DNA from: CAWHJB01 sp963698715
GTDB lineage: Bacteria; Chloroflexota; Anaerolineae; Anaerolineales; UBA4823
Reading direction: 5' to 3'
NCBI GenBank assembly: GCA_963698715.1
Contig: CAVORW010000006.1
Coordinates: 1 to 64,000 of the forward strand
Length of the DNA: 64,000 bases
Each line of letters opens with the position of its first letter. Within the stretch, counting starts at the first letter, position 1. This document shows, one piece after another, positions 9,579 to 18,141 of this stretch. Below the pieces are notes generated by a model. The model had not been told where the DNA came from. It saw only the letters and a list, made by a program, of their open reading frames with translations, and searched no databases. Made by a program: the position numbers and the translations under genes.

Positions 9579-10806
9579 TCCTTACCTTTCCCCAATTCTA
9601 AACCTGGAGTTGTGGGTGGTCGCGTTGGCTGTGGCCGCCAGTATGGTCGATACATCTCTGCTGCCAGCCTCTGTGTTCATTGCCCTGGTTTTTTGGCCGC
9701 TGCGGTGGCTTGCTACAGGCCGGATAAGCCTCCGGACGCCCCTGGACTGGCCGGTACTTGTACTCGGTGTGATGCTTTTCATTTCAGCCTGGGCTACGGC
9801 GATCCCAGATGTAACTTCGATTCAGGTGTGGCGGGTATTCAGCGGGATTGTGCTGTTTTATGCTGTGGTCAATTGGGTGGATTCAGTCAGGAAGCTGAAG
9901 CTCTTGCTGCTGGGAATTGCAGCGGCCGGTTTGGTACTGGCAGGCATTGCACCGTTCAGTGTGGCCTGGTCGGTAGGAAAGCTGCCCTTCATCCCAGCCG
10001 CAGTTTATGATCGATTCGTGATACTGTTTGTGGATTTTATCCATCCCAACGTGTTGGGGGGCAGCTTGGCCCTGCTGCTGCCGCTGATGATTGCCTGGCT
10101 GCTCTTTGATTTCAGCCAAATGAGCTGGCTGAGCCGGATCGGGGCAGGGCTGGCGATTCTTGCAGCCGGAAGCGTTTTGATTTTATCCGCTGCGCGGGGA
10201 GCCTGGCTGGGGCTGGCCGGCGCTGTTCTGATGTTGATTGTGCTGCGTTGGCGTTGGGGCTGGATTGGGCTCCTGGCTGCCAGCGCGATCGTGGTCGGGC
10301 TGGCTTACCAGCGTGGACCTCAGACAATGGTTGAATACCTTTCATCCAACAGCGCTATCAGCGGGCTGGATGGGCGGGTAGAAATTTGGTCCCGTGCGAT
10401 ATTTATGATTCAAGATTTCCCATTCACAGGGATTGGAATGGGGTCGTTTGGCCAGGTGGCGGACGCCCTATATCCCTTTTTCCTGAACTCTGCCAGCATT
10501 CCTCATGCCCATAATTTATTCTTGCAGATTGCAGTCGACCTGGGCATTCCTGGTTTGATCGCCTGGTTATCTATGCTGTTAATTGTGATTGCTATGTCCG
10601 GGAACTTGATCCGCACAGGAAGCCGGCAGAGCGAACCCTTTTGGCAAGCCCTTGGCGCAGGACTGCTGGCATCATCCCTGGTGCTGGTTGTGCACGGAAC
10701 GATCGATTCAGTGGTTTGGGGTATGGTCAAACCAGCACCTTTGGTATGGCTGTTGTGGGGCCTGGCAGTGGCAAGCTGGCAAATCGCTGCAAGCGAAACC
10801 GTTTAA
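9547..10806 (+). CDS. O-antigen ligase/polymerase-type membrane protein (Wzy_C)
   Basis: About 419 residues with roughly ten to eleven hydrophobic helices. Signatures of the O-antigen ligase family are present: HPNVLGGSLALLLPL, SAARGAWLGLAGA, GLDGRVEIWSRA, FTGIGMGSFG and the periplasmic-loop motif IPHAHNLFLQIAVDLG with its histidines. Such proteins polymerise or ligate lipid-linked glycans on the outer face of the membrane. The ATG at 9547 follows an in-frame TTG at 9544. Both overlap the end of the aminotransferase gene. It may replace the broken polymerase at the left edge of the window, but that is inference. Confidence 0.85.
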   Translation: MQSSKPLRRFNPYLSPILNLELWVVALAVAASMVDTSLLPASVFIALVFWPLRWLATGRISLRTPLDWPVLVLGVMLFISAWATAIPDVTSIQVWRVFSGIVLFYAVVNWVDSVRKLKLLLLGIAAAGLVLAGIAPFSVAWSVGKLPFIPAAVYDRFVILFVDFIHPNVLGGSLALLLPLMIAWLLFDFSQMSWLSRIGAGLAILAAGSVLILSAARGAWLGLAGAVLMLIVLRWRWGWIGLLAASAIVVGLAYQRGPQTMVEYLSSNSAISGLDGRVEIWSRAIFMIQDFPFTGIGMGSFGQVADALYPFFLNSASIPHAHNLFLQIAVDLGIPGLIAWLSMLLIVIAMSGNLIRTGSRQSEPFWQALGAGLLASSLVLVVHGTIDSVVWGMVKPAPLVWLLWGLAVASWQIAASETV

Positions 10807-10909
10807 ATCATAGACAGATATTGGGGGTTGGGCATCCAGAATGAAGTCTTGAATGCAAGCATCGCTTCAACAGGCACCGCGTGAACGCATCAATGGTAAC
10901 CCTGATCGC

Positions 10910-11944
10910 TTACTGTTGGAGCGCTGAGTTCTGAAGAAAATGCAGGATTTGGGTGATTCCATTCAGATTATGTTCCCAGTCGGTGTCGCGATGATTCCTT
11001 AATTCGACCTCGATAGCTGGGATGTCTTGGGTTGCTAACCAATCGATCGCATTTCCTGAGACTGGATATCCGATAAACTTGAGCTCGAACGGATAGTCGG
11101 CGGCCTTGGCGTATATTTCAGCCAGGGTGTCTGATGGGGCATGGCGGGTACCGCACCCGCCAGCATAGACTGCCGGAACGGCGCTGTGCCAAAAGACCAC
11201 CCCAGCCATAGGGGGTGCGCGAAGAAAATCGCGCAGGATTTGCGTCTCGACCTCTGAGAAAGGTGCTTCTCCCGCGCTAACTTTTTGGTTTCTCCAGATT
11301 CCATCCGGCTCCCAATTGCAGTCCCAATTTCGGTTAAGGTCCACTTCCCGGGAATTGAAACGACCTGAGACGGTATTTGTGTTTACTTCCTTGAGGGAAA
11401 AACGTCCGGTATGCCCAATCACCCTGATCTGACCATCCGGGTTGGCAGCCGGGATGATAAACAGGCTGATTTCTGGTGGAACCTGTTCAGGATGGTTATT
11501 GAAATAATCGATGGCCCGATAGGCCAAAAGAATTGTGTTCCATTCGTACCCGCCATGTATCCCGCCAATGAAAGCCAACCGTACTGGACCCGTTCCGAAC
11601 CGAAATACCTCAATTGGCCATCCTTGGAGAGAGTGCCCGAGGATAAGCGTAGATGAATATGTTTGGGTTGCTGTAGGAGCAAGTGTGTGAGTGGCTGTGG
11701 GGACGGTTGGAGCCAGGGTTTGGGTCGCAGGCAAACTTGTGGGCGTGAAAGTGGATGTGGCTGGCGTGGTCGCTGTAGGCGGAAGAGCTATTTCCATCAC
11801 AATCGTGGTCGGGGTGGATTCCGTTGTAGGGGGAGATGCGCCAGAATACGAACAGGCAGCCAGCACCGCTGGTATAAAGGCCGCGATCAATAAACGCACA
11901 TTTTTGGCTGATAACCGGAGGTAGTGCAAAGACCCGTTCCTCAC
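10910..11944 (-). CDS. M14-family zinc carboxypeptidase lipoprotein, active site intact
   Basis: 344 residues, last gene of the three-gene minus operon. The GTG start (11944-11942) overlaps the TGA of the upstream gene as GTGA. Residues 1-31 are a lipoprotein signal with lipobox VLAAC (C31). Residues 35-97 are a Thr/Pro-rich linker, and 100-344 is the peptidase. GGIHGGYEWNT supplies zinc ligands H130 and E134 (one residue wider than the usual HxxE). GRFNSREVDLNRNWDCNW carries the carboxylate-binding Arg/Asn residues, VVFWHSA the third ligand H253, and AIEVELRNH the catalytic E314. It should trim C-terminal residues from peptides, or cleave cell-wall peptides, outside the cytoplasmic membrane. 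The domain is a paralogue of the one at the end of the upstream ATPase. Confidence 0.85.
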   Translation of the reverse strand: MRNGSLHYLRLSAKNVRLLIAAFIPAVLAACSYSGASPPTTESTPTTIVMEIALPPTATTPATSTFTPTSLPATQTLAPTVPTATHTLAPTATQTYSSTLILGHSLQGWPIEVFRFGTGPVRLAFIGGIHGGYEWNTILLAYRAIDYFNNHPEQVPPEISLFIIPAANPDGQIRVIGHTGRFSLKEVNTNTVSGRFNSREVDLNRNWDCNWEPDGIWRNQKVSAGEAPFSEVETQILRDFLRAPPMAGVVFWHSAVPAVYAGGCGTRHAPSDTLAEIYAKAADYPFELKFIGYPVSGNAIDWLATQDIPAIEVELRNHRDTDWEHNLNGITQILHFLQNSALQQ

Positions 11945-14385
11945 TGCCTGTAAATTTTGAGCAATTCCTGGACCGCCTTGAGATTGTTCTCTGGGTCAGG
12001 ATTACTATAGTCTGGCAAGAGGACTGAAATGGCAGGGATACCCTGGGCGTCCAGCCAGTTCGTAGCATCGCCATTGACTGCATAAGCTTCAAATTTGGCT
12101 ACTTTATAACCCGCCGCACTTCCATAAATCTGGGCAAGTGACTCCGAAAAAAGGCTTTGCTGCCCGCAGCCTCCTGGCGCGGCCATCCCGCCTGCGGCTC
12201 TGGCTTCCCAGAAAACGACCCCCACTGGCTGGATGCGAAGGAAATATTCCCGCAGAACTTGAGTTTCGAGCTCTGAGAATGGTTGGCTGCCTCCGCTGAT
12301 GGTTTGTGAACCCCAGGTGGCGTTTTGCCTCCATTCGCAATCCCAATTCCGGTTTAGATCGGTACCGCTGCTATTCAGACGTCCAGAAATCTCCCCAGGG
12401 GCGAAGGGGCTGTCCGGATTTGCGTTGGTGATGATATGCAGCTTCACCTCTGCCGGGATCTGATCCAGACGGCTCTTATAGTAATTTGCGATATATTCGG
12501 CTATCTCGACCGTGGCGGGTGCAAAACCGGCGTGCAACCCCCCAACCAGTACGATATTTCGTGTTCCCGTGCCAAGTTGGGCAGCCCAGATCTGCGTTCC
12601 CCTGGCGGTCTGTCCGATGATAAGCTCTCGGATGGGACTGGCCAGTGCAGTCTGTGTAACCTTGATTGCATCCAACTGGGATTGTAGGGTGGCAGCCGAA
12701 GCCACATTCTGCTCGGTGGCGAGGATATTGTTCGTTGGGGCTGGCGTGAGGGCTGTTCCGCGCGGGGTTGGGGTAGCTGTTTGCGTGAATTTTGCTGAAG
12801 CTGGAGAAGTAAGCTCAAAATTGGCGATCGTGGCGTAGGCAGCCTCTGCTGTGAACATGATCAATTGCGCCTGCACGGCTTTTTCTGTTGAGGCGGCTTC
12901 CAATGCGGAAAGGGTGTTTACAGAATCACCGAAAATTGTATTGGCTGTCACGCGCGAGTTCTGGACGGCGCTTAAAGCGTTGTCTGCACGGGCAGCTTCG
13001 GTTTGGGACTGATTGATTACACCGGCTAGCAGCAGGAAGAAGATAAAGGCAATGCTGGCTACCCCGATCGCCAGAAAGCGTGTCTTTCGCTGTTGGGCGT
13101 TTTCCCATCCCTGATTGGATTGGAGGATTGGGTCTATAAAACGATCATGGACCAACTCATACCACCTGCCTCCGGCCCGGCTCTCGCCTCTTAACAATTG
13201 ACCTTCCAGCAGCATGACAATCTCATTCGGGATGCCACCAGTGGTGTTATCACCCATGAAAGCGAAGCCCCGTGTCTTGGCCTCGGTTATTAACTGGTTG
13301 GCGAACCAGGCGCGCAGCTTTTTCTCGCTCACTCCGGCCTTAGACTGACGCAGGGCTTTCTGAAGGCTGGCTTCGTAGAAATCAGCCAGTGCCTGGTTGA
13401 CAAATATGGCCAAGTCCTGGCCGCGCGCCAGCCGGTGAAGATCATTCAGAGTAACCTTATCACCTGGCAAGCCCTTGATTTCCTCCCACAGCTGGTAGCA
13501 AACCACCTGGAGCTGAACTGGCTCAACGAATTCGCCCGGCACAAAATGAGCCTTGTCGCTCTCCTTATGGCCAGCACTGATTTGGCTCAGGTTTTCAACC
13601 AGTTCTTTGGCCGCCTGTGGCTCGAATGGCCGAATACTGGCAACCGGCTGTGTAACAGCCTCCAGGGCGGCATCCACTGTTAAACGCTGCATATAGTAGC
13701 GCACCCGCAGCCCACCTGGCAGCATGGAAGCGTAAGGGTCTAAACCGGCGATGTGATCTTCCCGCATCGAGAGGACTACCCACAGATATGGGTCCTCTGC
13801 CATAGCATCTGCCAGCTGCTGCAAGAAATCCTCCCGCTTTTTCCAGGCTTCAGGATGCGTAGTAAAAAGCTCTTCAAATTGATCGATTATCAGTACCCGC
13901 GGCAATACCTGATAATCACCTGTGCCTTGCGAGAATTCCTGTTCTTTATGTTTTGCTGGCGGGGTCGATGTACTTGGATCGGTAGGGGGGTGGTAGATAA
14001 ATTCTTTTCCATCAAAAGCCAGATTCCCCAGGAATTGCGCCAAGCGCAACCCCTTAAAGCGTAAGGGTTCGTCAGCACCCATATCCAGCTTGAGCATCAG
14101 GTTCGTGGCGAAAATATTATCCACCTCTACGCCAGGGAGTAGCTCACCGCTGACCCGTCCGATAGGCAGCACTTCAAAGTGCTTAGCTTCTAATCCGGGA
14201 ACCAGGCGGGTGTTGATCAAGGATGTCTTACCCGCCCCAGACTGGGCATAAAAGAGCAGCAGGCGCTCAGAGCTAACCAGCGATAGCAGATCGCGCCCTT
14301 CTCGTTCTCTGCCGAAGAACTTATCCTTCTCCTCCCGCAAGAAAGGCCGTGGACCAATGTAAGGATTTTGACCTGGTTGATTCAT
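11941..14385 (-). CDS. nSTAND1-like ATPase, one TM helix, C-terminal inactive M14-like domain
   Basis: The frame gives 820 residues from 14403. The ATG at 14385 (MNQPGQNPYIGPRPF, residue 7 of that frame) is the better start because it overlaps the upstream stop as ATGA after AGGGGAG. Numbering here is from 14403. Residues 14-40 (NPYIGPRPFLREEKDKFFG) are the hallmark entry of nSTAND1-type NTPases. Walker A is AQSGAGKTSL (53-62) and Walker B is RVLIIDQFEELF (169-180). A helical arm runs to about 440. Residues 443-463 are one TM helix with Arg/Lys before it, so the ATPase is cytoplasmic. Alanine-rich helix and a Thr/Pro linker (538-560) lead to an M14-like domain (592-820). There H624 and the substrate-binding DLNRNWDCEW remain. 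The other zinc ligands are replaced (E to A628, H to E733), and the catalytic Glu is L795. It probably binds peptide ends without cutting them. Confidence 0.8.
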   Translation of the reverse strand: MNQPGQNPYIGPRPFLREEKDKFFGREREGRDLLSLVSSERLLLFYAQSGAGKTSLINTRLVPGLEAKHFEVLPIGRVSGELLPGVEVDNIFATNLMLKLDMGADEPLRFKGLRLAQFLGNLAFDGKEFIYHPPTDPSTSTPPAKHKEQEFSQGTGDYQVLPRVLIIDQFEELFTTHPEAWKKREDFLQQLADAMAEDPYLWVVLSMREDHIAGLDPYASMLPGGLRVRYYMQRLTVDAALEAVTQPVASIRPFEPQAAKELVENLSQISAGHKESDKAHFVPGEFVEPVQLQVVCYQLWEEIKGLPGDKVTLNDLHRLARGQDLAIFVNQALADFYEASLQKALRQSKAGVSEKKLRAWFANQLITEAKTRGFAFMGDNTTGGIPNEIVMLLEGQLLRGESRAGGRWYELVHDRFIDPILQSNQGWENAQQRKTRFLAIGVASIAFIFFLLLAGVINQSQTEAARADNALSAVQNSRVTANTIFGDSVNTLSALEAASTEKAVQAQLIMFTAEAAYATIANFELTSPASAKFTQTATPTPRGTALTPAPTNNILATEQNVASAATLQSQLDAIKVTQTALASPIRELIIGQTARGTQIWAAQLGTGTRNIVLVGGLHAGFAPATVEIAEYIANYYKSRLDQIPAEVKLHIITNANPDSPFAPGEISGRLNSSGTDLNRNWDCEWRQNATWGSQTISGGSQPFSELETQVLREYFLRIQPVGVVFWEARAAGGMAAPGGCGQQSLFSESLAQIYGSAAGYKVAKFEAYAVNGDATNWLDAQGIPAISVLLPDYSNPDPENNLKAVQELLKIYRQ

Positions 14386-16475
14386 AACTCCCCTTGTGTC
14401 CATTTATTATACTCATCGCACATCTGGTAGATGAACTCATTAGTGTCACCCCAGCGGATCGTGAAAATATCCCGGAAATAATCCTCCAGGTATTGGCGAG
14501 CCTGGTCTGTTTTCAGGTTCCTGGCGATTTGTTCCGGGCTCAGCTGCACCAGCAGGCTGTAGGGTCGCAACGGACTGTCCCGGATCATACGGAATATGAC
14601 CCGAAAGTCCCAATCTTGGAGCCGGTATCCCATAAGGATCAGCGAAGAAGCCTTCAAGGCAGGTCGCAAATAAAGCGGTATGATCGGATTTCTGGTGTTC
14701 GTATCCTGAAGGATGCGCATCAGGTAGTCCAGATAGTCGCCTTCACTGAGCACCAGCGTGGATGGGTAGCGTTCCCAGCCGAACAGGTGGAACACGACCG
14801 GGTTGTTCACACTCGGAACCAGATCGTGTTGGGTCTGGTGATCGGGATCCAGGTTGGCCGGATCTCCAGACCAGAAGCATATTTGGGTCCGGGGTGGGCG
14901 ATTTTCCGCCTCGAGGGCGCGTTCCAGAAAATCATAGTGACTGGTGGTAAGGTAGAGAGGTAGGGGCATACGCGCCAGGCATCTCAGGGGATTTTCCTGG
15001 TCAGGTGAGTAACGCGGGTAGTCCAATTCTTCCACCAGATCGCTGAAGCTTCGCTGGACTAAGCGCTGTTCAAGCTCAGGAACCAGCTCCGCCACCTGCT
15101 TATCCTTTTTGGCCACTACCAGCAGCATGCCCTTAAGGAACGTCAGGTAGTTAACCTTGGCTTCCTCGTCATCTTTTGATTTCACCCGGTTATATAGCGC
15201 CACACGCGCCAGGTTGTTCGTATCTAATAACGGGTATTCGAGGAAATCAGCCCATATTTGTGCCAGGCTTTCATTAACCGTCAAACCGATTCCGTCAGTT
15301 TGCTGTTCCCCATCTGATTCTGCATTGAAATACCAATCGAAGATCTTGTCATTCCCCAACCCGTTCCCAACGATTGGAATCACTGTTCCTTCCTTGATTC
15401 GACGAAAGATGTCTGCCAGGCTCTCTTCTGGGCCGGAGTACATCTTTTGCTTTAGTTCAGCCAGCAAGCTCTCTCGACTGGGTCTATCCATGGTTAGCTC
15501 CTTGCATCCGTGATCATCACGAACTCGAAAGCCATGCCATTTGCCAGGTTGGCCGCGGTCGGCTGGCAAGAAAGAGCGGCGAGTCGTGCAGGTACAGGCT
15601 TCTTGTAGATCCTTGTAGGCTGATCCGCGCAGGATACGACGCATCTGCTTATTGGCATGCTGATCATCTCGCCCATCGTCTACCCATGGATATGAGTACT
15701 TTGGATCAGGCTTCAGCCGCTTTTCTCCCCATAGGGTTGTGGTCCACTGCAGCACATTGCCGATCAGATCGTGCAACCCAAGGTCGTTTTGAGCGGGGTA
15801 AGCCGTTACTGGTGTAAAGTCGCTACCTCCCTGGTTGCAACGGTCGGATTGCCAATGATCACCCCAGGGAAACAAGCCGCCCGCTTTTCCGCGCGCGGCC
15901 TTCTCCCATTGAGCCTCGTTCGGCAGGCGATAATTCCGGCCGGTTTTCCCGCTGAGCCAATGGCAGTATTCCAACGCCTCGTACCAGCTTACCCCTCTTA
16001 CAGGATATTCTTCCTGGCCTCTAGCGGGGTTTTGCCCCTCCCAACCCATTTCTGGAGCTACAGACTGGTGACTCTGGCGGATGTACTTCACAAATTCATT
16101 GTTCGTCACCGGGTATTTGCCAATTCGATAGGCTGGCAGAACTAACTGTTCTGGTTGTGTCTCGTGGAATGGAATCGAGAGGCCGGTGTCACGCCCCATT
16201 AGAAATGCACCGGCAGGGATAAAGATTGTTTCGGGCTCGAACGATTGCCTATCAATCACCTCCGAGGTAAGGTCCTCAGGGGATTGAATCTCCAGCCCAT
16301 TCTCGCCATATTGGTTAATCACCGTTACTGACCCGTGGACTTCTCCAATATTTGTCCCGGTAACTCGGCCTTCGTCTTCGATTTTTTCGACCCTAATGGC
16401 AGAAGTTATCTTGACATCGATGCTCTCCTGTTCCGGTTCGGGCTTATTGTCGGCAGCTGAGTCCTTTGAAGACAT
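14382..16475 (-). CDS. FGS (SUMF1-like) domain fused to a SIR2-like domain
   Basis: About 697 residues from the ATG at 16475, which has AAAGGAAA upstream. An in-frame ATG at 16502 adds 9 residues but has its purine tract too close. Numbering is from 16502. Residues 45-65 carry VTGTNIGEVHGSVTVIN, a short repeat common next to STAND modules. Residues 90-330 are a formylglycine-generating-enzyme/FGS fold: IFIPAGAFLMGRD, YPVTNNEFVKYI, PVRGVSWYEALEYCHWL, YRLPNEAQWEKAARG, DLIGNVLQW, and near the end GFRVRD. Residues 345-706 are SIR2-like: TVIPIVGNGLG (NAD-binding Gly loop), LYLTTSHYDFLERAL, VVFHLFG (probable catalytic His) and ILMGYRLQDWDFRVIFR. SIR2-like domains of this group often destroy NAD in immunity. 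FGS domains probably bind ligands. It leads the operon at 16475-10910. Confidence 0.85.
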   Translation of the reverse strand: MSSKDSAADNKPEPEQESIDVKITSAIRVEKIEDEGRVTGTNIGEVHGSVTVINQYGENGLEIQSPEDLTSEVIDRQSFEPETIFIPAGAFLMGRDTGLSIPFHETQPEQLVLPAYRIGKYPVTNNEFVKYIRQSHQSVAPEMGWEGQNPARGQEEYPVRGVSWYEALEYCHWLSGKTGRNYRLPNEAQWEKAARGKAGGLFPWGDHWQSDRCNQGGSDFTPVTAYPAQNDLGLHDLIGNVLQWTTTLWGEKRLKPDPKYSYPWVDDGRDDQHANKQMRRILRGSAYKDLQEACTCTTRRSFLPADRGQPGKWHGFRVRDDHGCKELTMDRPSRESLLAELKQKMYSGPEESLADIFRRIKEGTVIPIVGNGLGNDKIFDWYFNAESDGEQQTDGIGLTVNESLAQIWADFLEYPLLDTNNLARVALYNRVKSKDDEEAKVNYLTFLKGMLLVVAKKDKQVAELVPELEQRLVQRSFSDLVEELDYPRYSPDQENPLRCLARMPLPLYLTTSHYDFLERALEAENRPPRTQICFWSGDPANLDPDHQTQHDLVPSVNNPVVFHLFGWERYPSTLVLSEGDYLDYLMRILQDTNTRNPIIPLYLRPALKASSLILMGYRLQDWDFRVIFRMIRDSPLRPYSLLVQLSPEQIARNLKTDQARQYLEDYFRDIFTIRWGDTNEFIYQMCDEYNKWTQGEL

Positions 16476-16526
16476 GAGATTTCCTTTTTTGCGAAGCAAC
16501 ATCCCCTCTGAATACTACCTAATCAT

Positions 16527-16555
16527 ATTGTAGAAAATATTTATTTCAAAGTCAA
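16527..16555 (-). promoter_or_regulatory. Sigma-70-type promoter of the FGS-SIR2 / nSTAND / M14 operon
   Basis: On the minus strand TTGACT (16555-16550) and TACAAT (16532-16527) are separated by exactly 17 bases. The start of transcription would be near 16520, giving a leader of about 45 bases to the ATG at 16475. No operator palindrome is obvious. Confidence 0.65.
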
Positions 16556-16607
16556 GCTGTCCCAATTATGAATTATATTACTGATTGCAGTTAGGTTGGA
16601 ATATGCG

Positions 16608-16641
16608 TTCTTTGGGACTCCCCCACGGCGATTCCCGAAGA
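16608..16641. repeat. Dispersed repeat, copy A
   Basis: This copy starts TTCTTTGGGACTCCCCCAC. The same unit recurs at 32806-32839 with about six differences over 34 bases. Both copies are intergenic. Confidence 0.55.
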
Positions 16642-16891
16642 AGCGGAATATGCTGACTTGGACCATGGTTATGTATCCAAATTTTTTAATCTATTTCTAC
16701 CCACTCTGGGTAGCCAAAACAAGCTCTCGAGTCTAAAGACGTTGATAGCTATTAGAAAAATGCCAAACTGCCGCTTTGCTGCAATACCGAAGTTAGAGAT
16801 TCATTATGCGCGCAGACCCTCGAACCCACCCGGCGCGCTTTTACGCTCGCTTACATGGACGTGCTCTCCCGAATGTGATCGAAGCTCCAAA

Positions 16892-16921
16892 GAAAAACTC
16901 CCGGCAGGAAAAACCGGGAGT
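16892..16921 (-). terminator. Intrinsic terminator of tRNA-Val
   Basis: On the minus strand ACTCCCGG, a 9-base loop and CCGGGAGT are followed by a T run. The stem arms lie at 16897-16904 and 16914-16921, a few bases past the tRNA 3' end. Confidence 0.8.
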
Positions 16922-16926
16922 CTAAG

Positions 16927-17001
<75 letters not shown>

Positions 17002-17016
17002 TATTGTGCGGCCCAA

Positions 17017-17045
17017 ATTATAACCGAATCAGAGCAGGAGTGCAA
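17017..17045 (-). promoter_or_regulatory. Probable promoter of tRNA-Val
   Basis: On the minus strand a perfect TATAAT (17022-17017) lies 17 bases after a weak -35 TTGCAC (17045-17040), about 16 bases before the tRNA 5' end. Confidence 0.5.
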
Positions 17046-17091
17046 GTAGTCCCGACGATAGGTTGCAAGAAGTCTGTAGTTTTTTTGCAGC

Positions 17092-17126
17092 TCGCAATTT
17101 TTGGGGGTGTTGCCCAAGAATTGCGA
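17092..17126. repeat. Hairpin flanked by 12-base direct repeats
   Basis: TCGCAATTTTTGGG (17092-17105) pairs with CCCAAGAATTGCGA (17113-17126) with one mismatch and a 7-base loop. TCCCGACGATAG occurs on both sides, at 17050-17061 and 17153-17164. There is no T tract, so this is not an obvious terminator. Confidence 0.5.
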
Positions 17127-17275
17127 AGTACATCTACAATATTTTAGTACACTCCCGACGATAGACGGTTGTGATAAACTGTTGAATAAAGGATTGATCT
17201 GACTGCGCGCAGGGTTTCCTTGGTAAATCCATGGCGAATAATTTTAAACTCTGAGGAAAAGAGAATTCACCTCCT

Positions 17276-17998
17276 ATGGAACAAAACCTGATTCAGCTTA
17301 AACAGCAGGCTGCTGCTGCCGCATTGAAAGAAGTCAAGGATGGGATGGTCATGGGCCTGGGTTCAGGCTCAACGACAGCCATATTTGTTGAAATGTTAGG
17401 AGCGCGGGTTCAACAAGGTGAGTTTCAAAATATCGTTGCTGTTCCAACTTCGGAGAAGACTGCCCAACGGGCACGTGAACTGGGGATTGCCCTGACAACG
17501 CTGTCTGAAAATCCGACTCTGGATCTGGCGGTCGATGGAGCCGATGAAGTCGATCCATCCCTGAACCTGATTAAAGGCCTGGGACGAGCGCTGCTGCGGG
17601 AGAAGGTGGTTGAGATTCATGCCGCACGTCTGGTTGTGATCGTGGATGAGACCAAGATGGTACCTTGTTTGGGCACCAATGTCCCCTTGCCGGTTGAAAT
17701 TTTGCCCTTTGAGGCCGAATCGCATATGCAATGGCTGCGGACCCTGGGCTGCCGGGTTGCATACGATTGCGGTCTGGACGGCAAGCCGGTCATCACCGAT
17801 AATGGCAACTATCTGGCGCACTGTTGGTTCGATCATAGCGGGGGTATTCAGGATAGCTATGCTCTAGCAAGACTTTTAGCCGACCGGCCCGGCATCCTCG
17901 AGCATGGTCTTTTCCTGGACATGACCAGTGAGGTGATTGTGGCGAACCCCAGCGGAATCCGGATTGTTCAGCAAGGTACCCTTTGGAAATCACCATAA
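17276..17998 (+). CDS. rpiA: Ribose-5-phosphate isomerase A
   Basis: 240 residues, near the usual length. GLGSGSTTAIFVE is the phosphate-binding loop. LAVDGADEVDPSLNLIKG contains the catalytic and substrate-contacting acidic residues, followed by GRALLREKVVE with the conserved lysine. TSEVIVANPSG is the usual C-terminal motif. It interconverts ribose 5-phosphate and ribulose 5-phosphate in the pentose phosphate pathway. The downstream gene at 18142 is the epimerase acting on the same ribulose 5-phosphate. The start is fixed by GAGGA at 17253-17257. CACCTCCT, a copy of the 16S anti-Shine-Dalgarno sequence, abuts the ATG. Confidence 0.95.
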   Translation: MEQNLIQLKQQAAAAALKEVKDGMVMGLGSGSTTAIFVEMLGARVQQGEFQNIVAVPTSEKTAQRARELGIALTTLSENPTLDLAVDGADEVDPSLNLIKGLGRALLREKVVEIHAARLVVIVDETKMVPCLGTNVPLPVEILPFEAESHMQWLRTLGCRVAYDCGLDGKPVITDNGNYLAHCWFDHSGGIQDSYALARLLADRPGILEHGLFLDMTSEVIVANPSGIRIVQQGTLWKSP

Positions 17999-18141
17999 TT
18001 TTGGTTGAGTATAATTAAGCAGGTTGCTGGGCGAGTCAATTACGGATAGAGATAATCTGTGTTGTACGCGCAACAACAACCACAATAACAACTTTTCGGA
18101 TCGGCTCTAAATCATAACGGGTCGTTCTTAGGAGCAGGGTT

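Larger units (their letters stand above)
16503..16896. other. Intergenic region upstream of the FGS-SIR2 operon
   Basis: It holds the operon promoter (16527-16555), one copy of a dispersed repeat (16608-16641) and the tRNA terminator at its right end. A minus-strand piece at about 16805-16840 contains GGGTTCGAGGGTC, reminiscent of a tRNA T-arm, but no complete tRNA or tmRNA can be folded. Confidence 0.5.

Noticed and set aside
16805..16840. tRNA- or tmRNA-like T-arm (GGGTTCGAGGGTC) on the minus strand
   Set aside because: No acceptor, D or anticodon arm can be folded around it and no tag-peptide frame is visible.
17050..17164. CRISPR-like arrangement of TCCCGACGATAG repeats
   Set aside because: Only two copies, with a hairpin between them and no further regular spacing.
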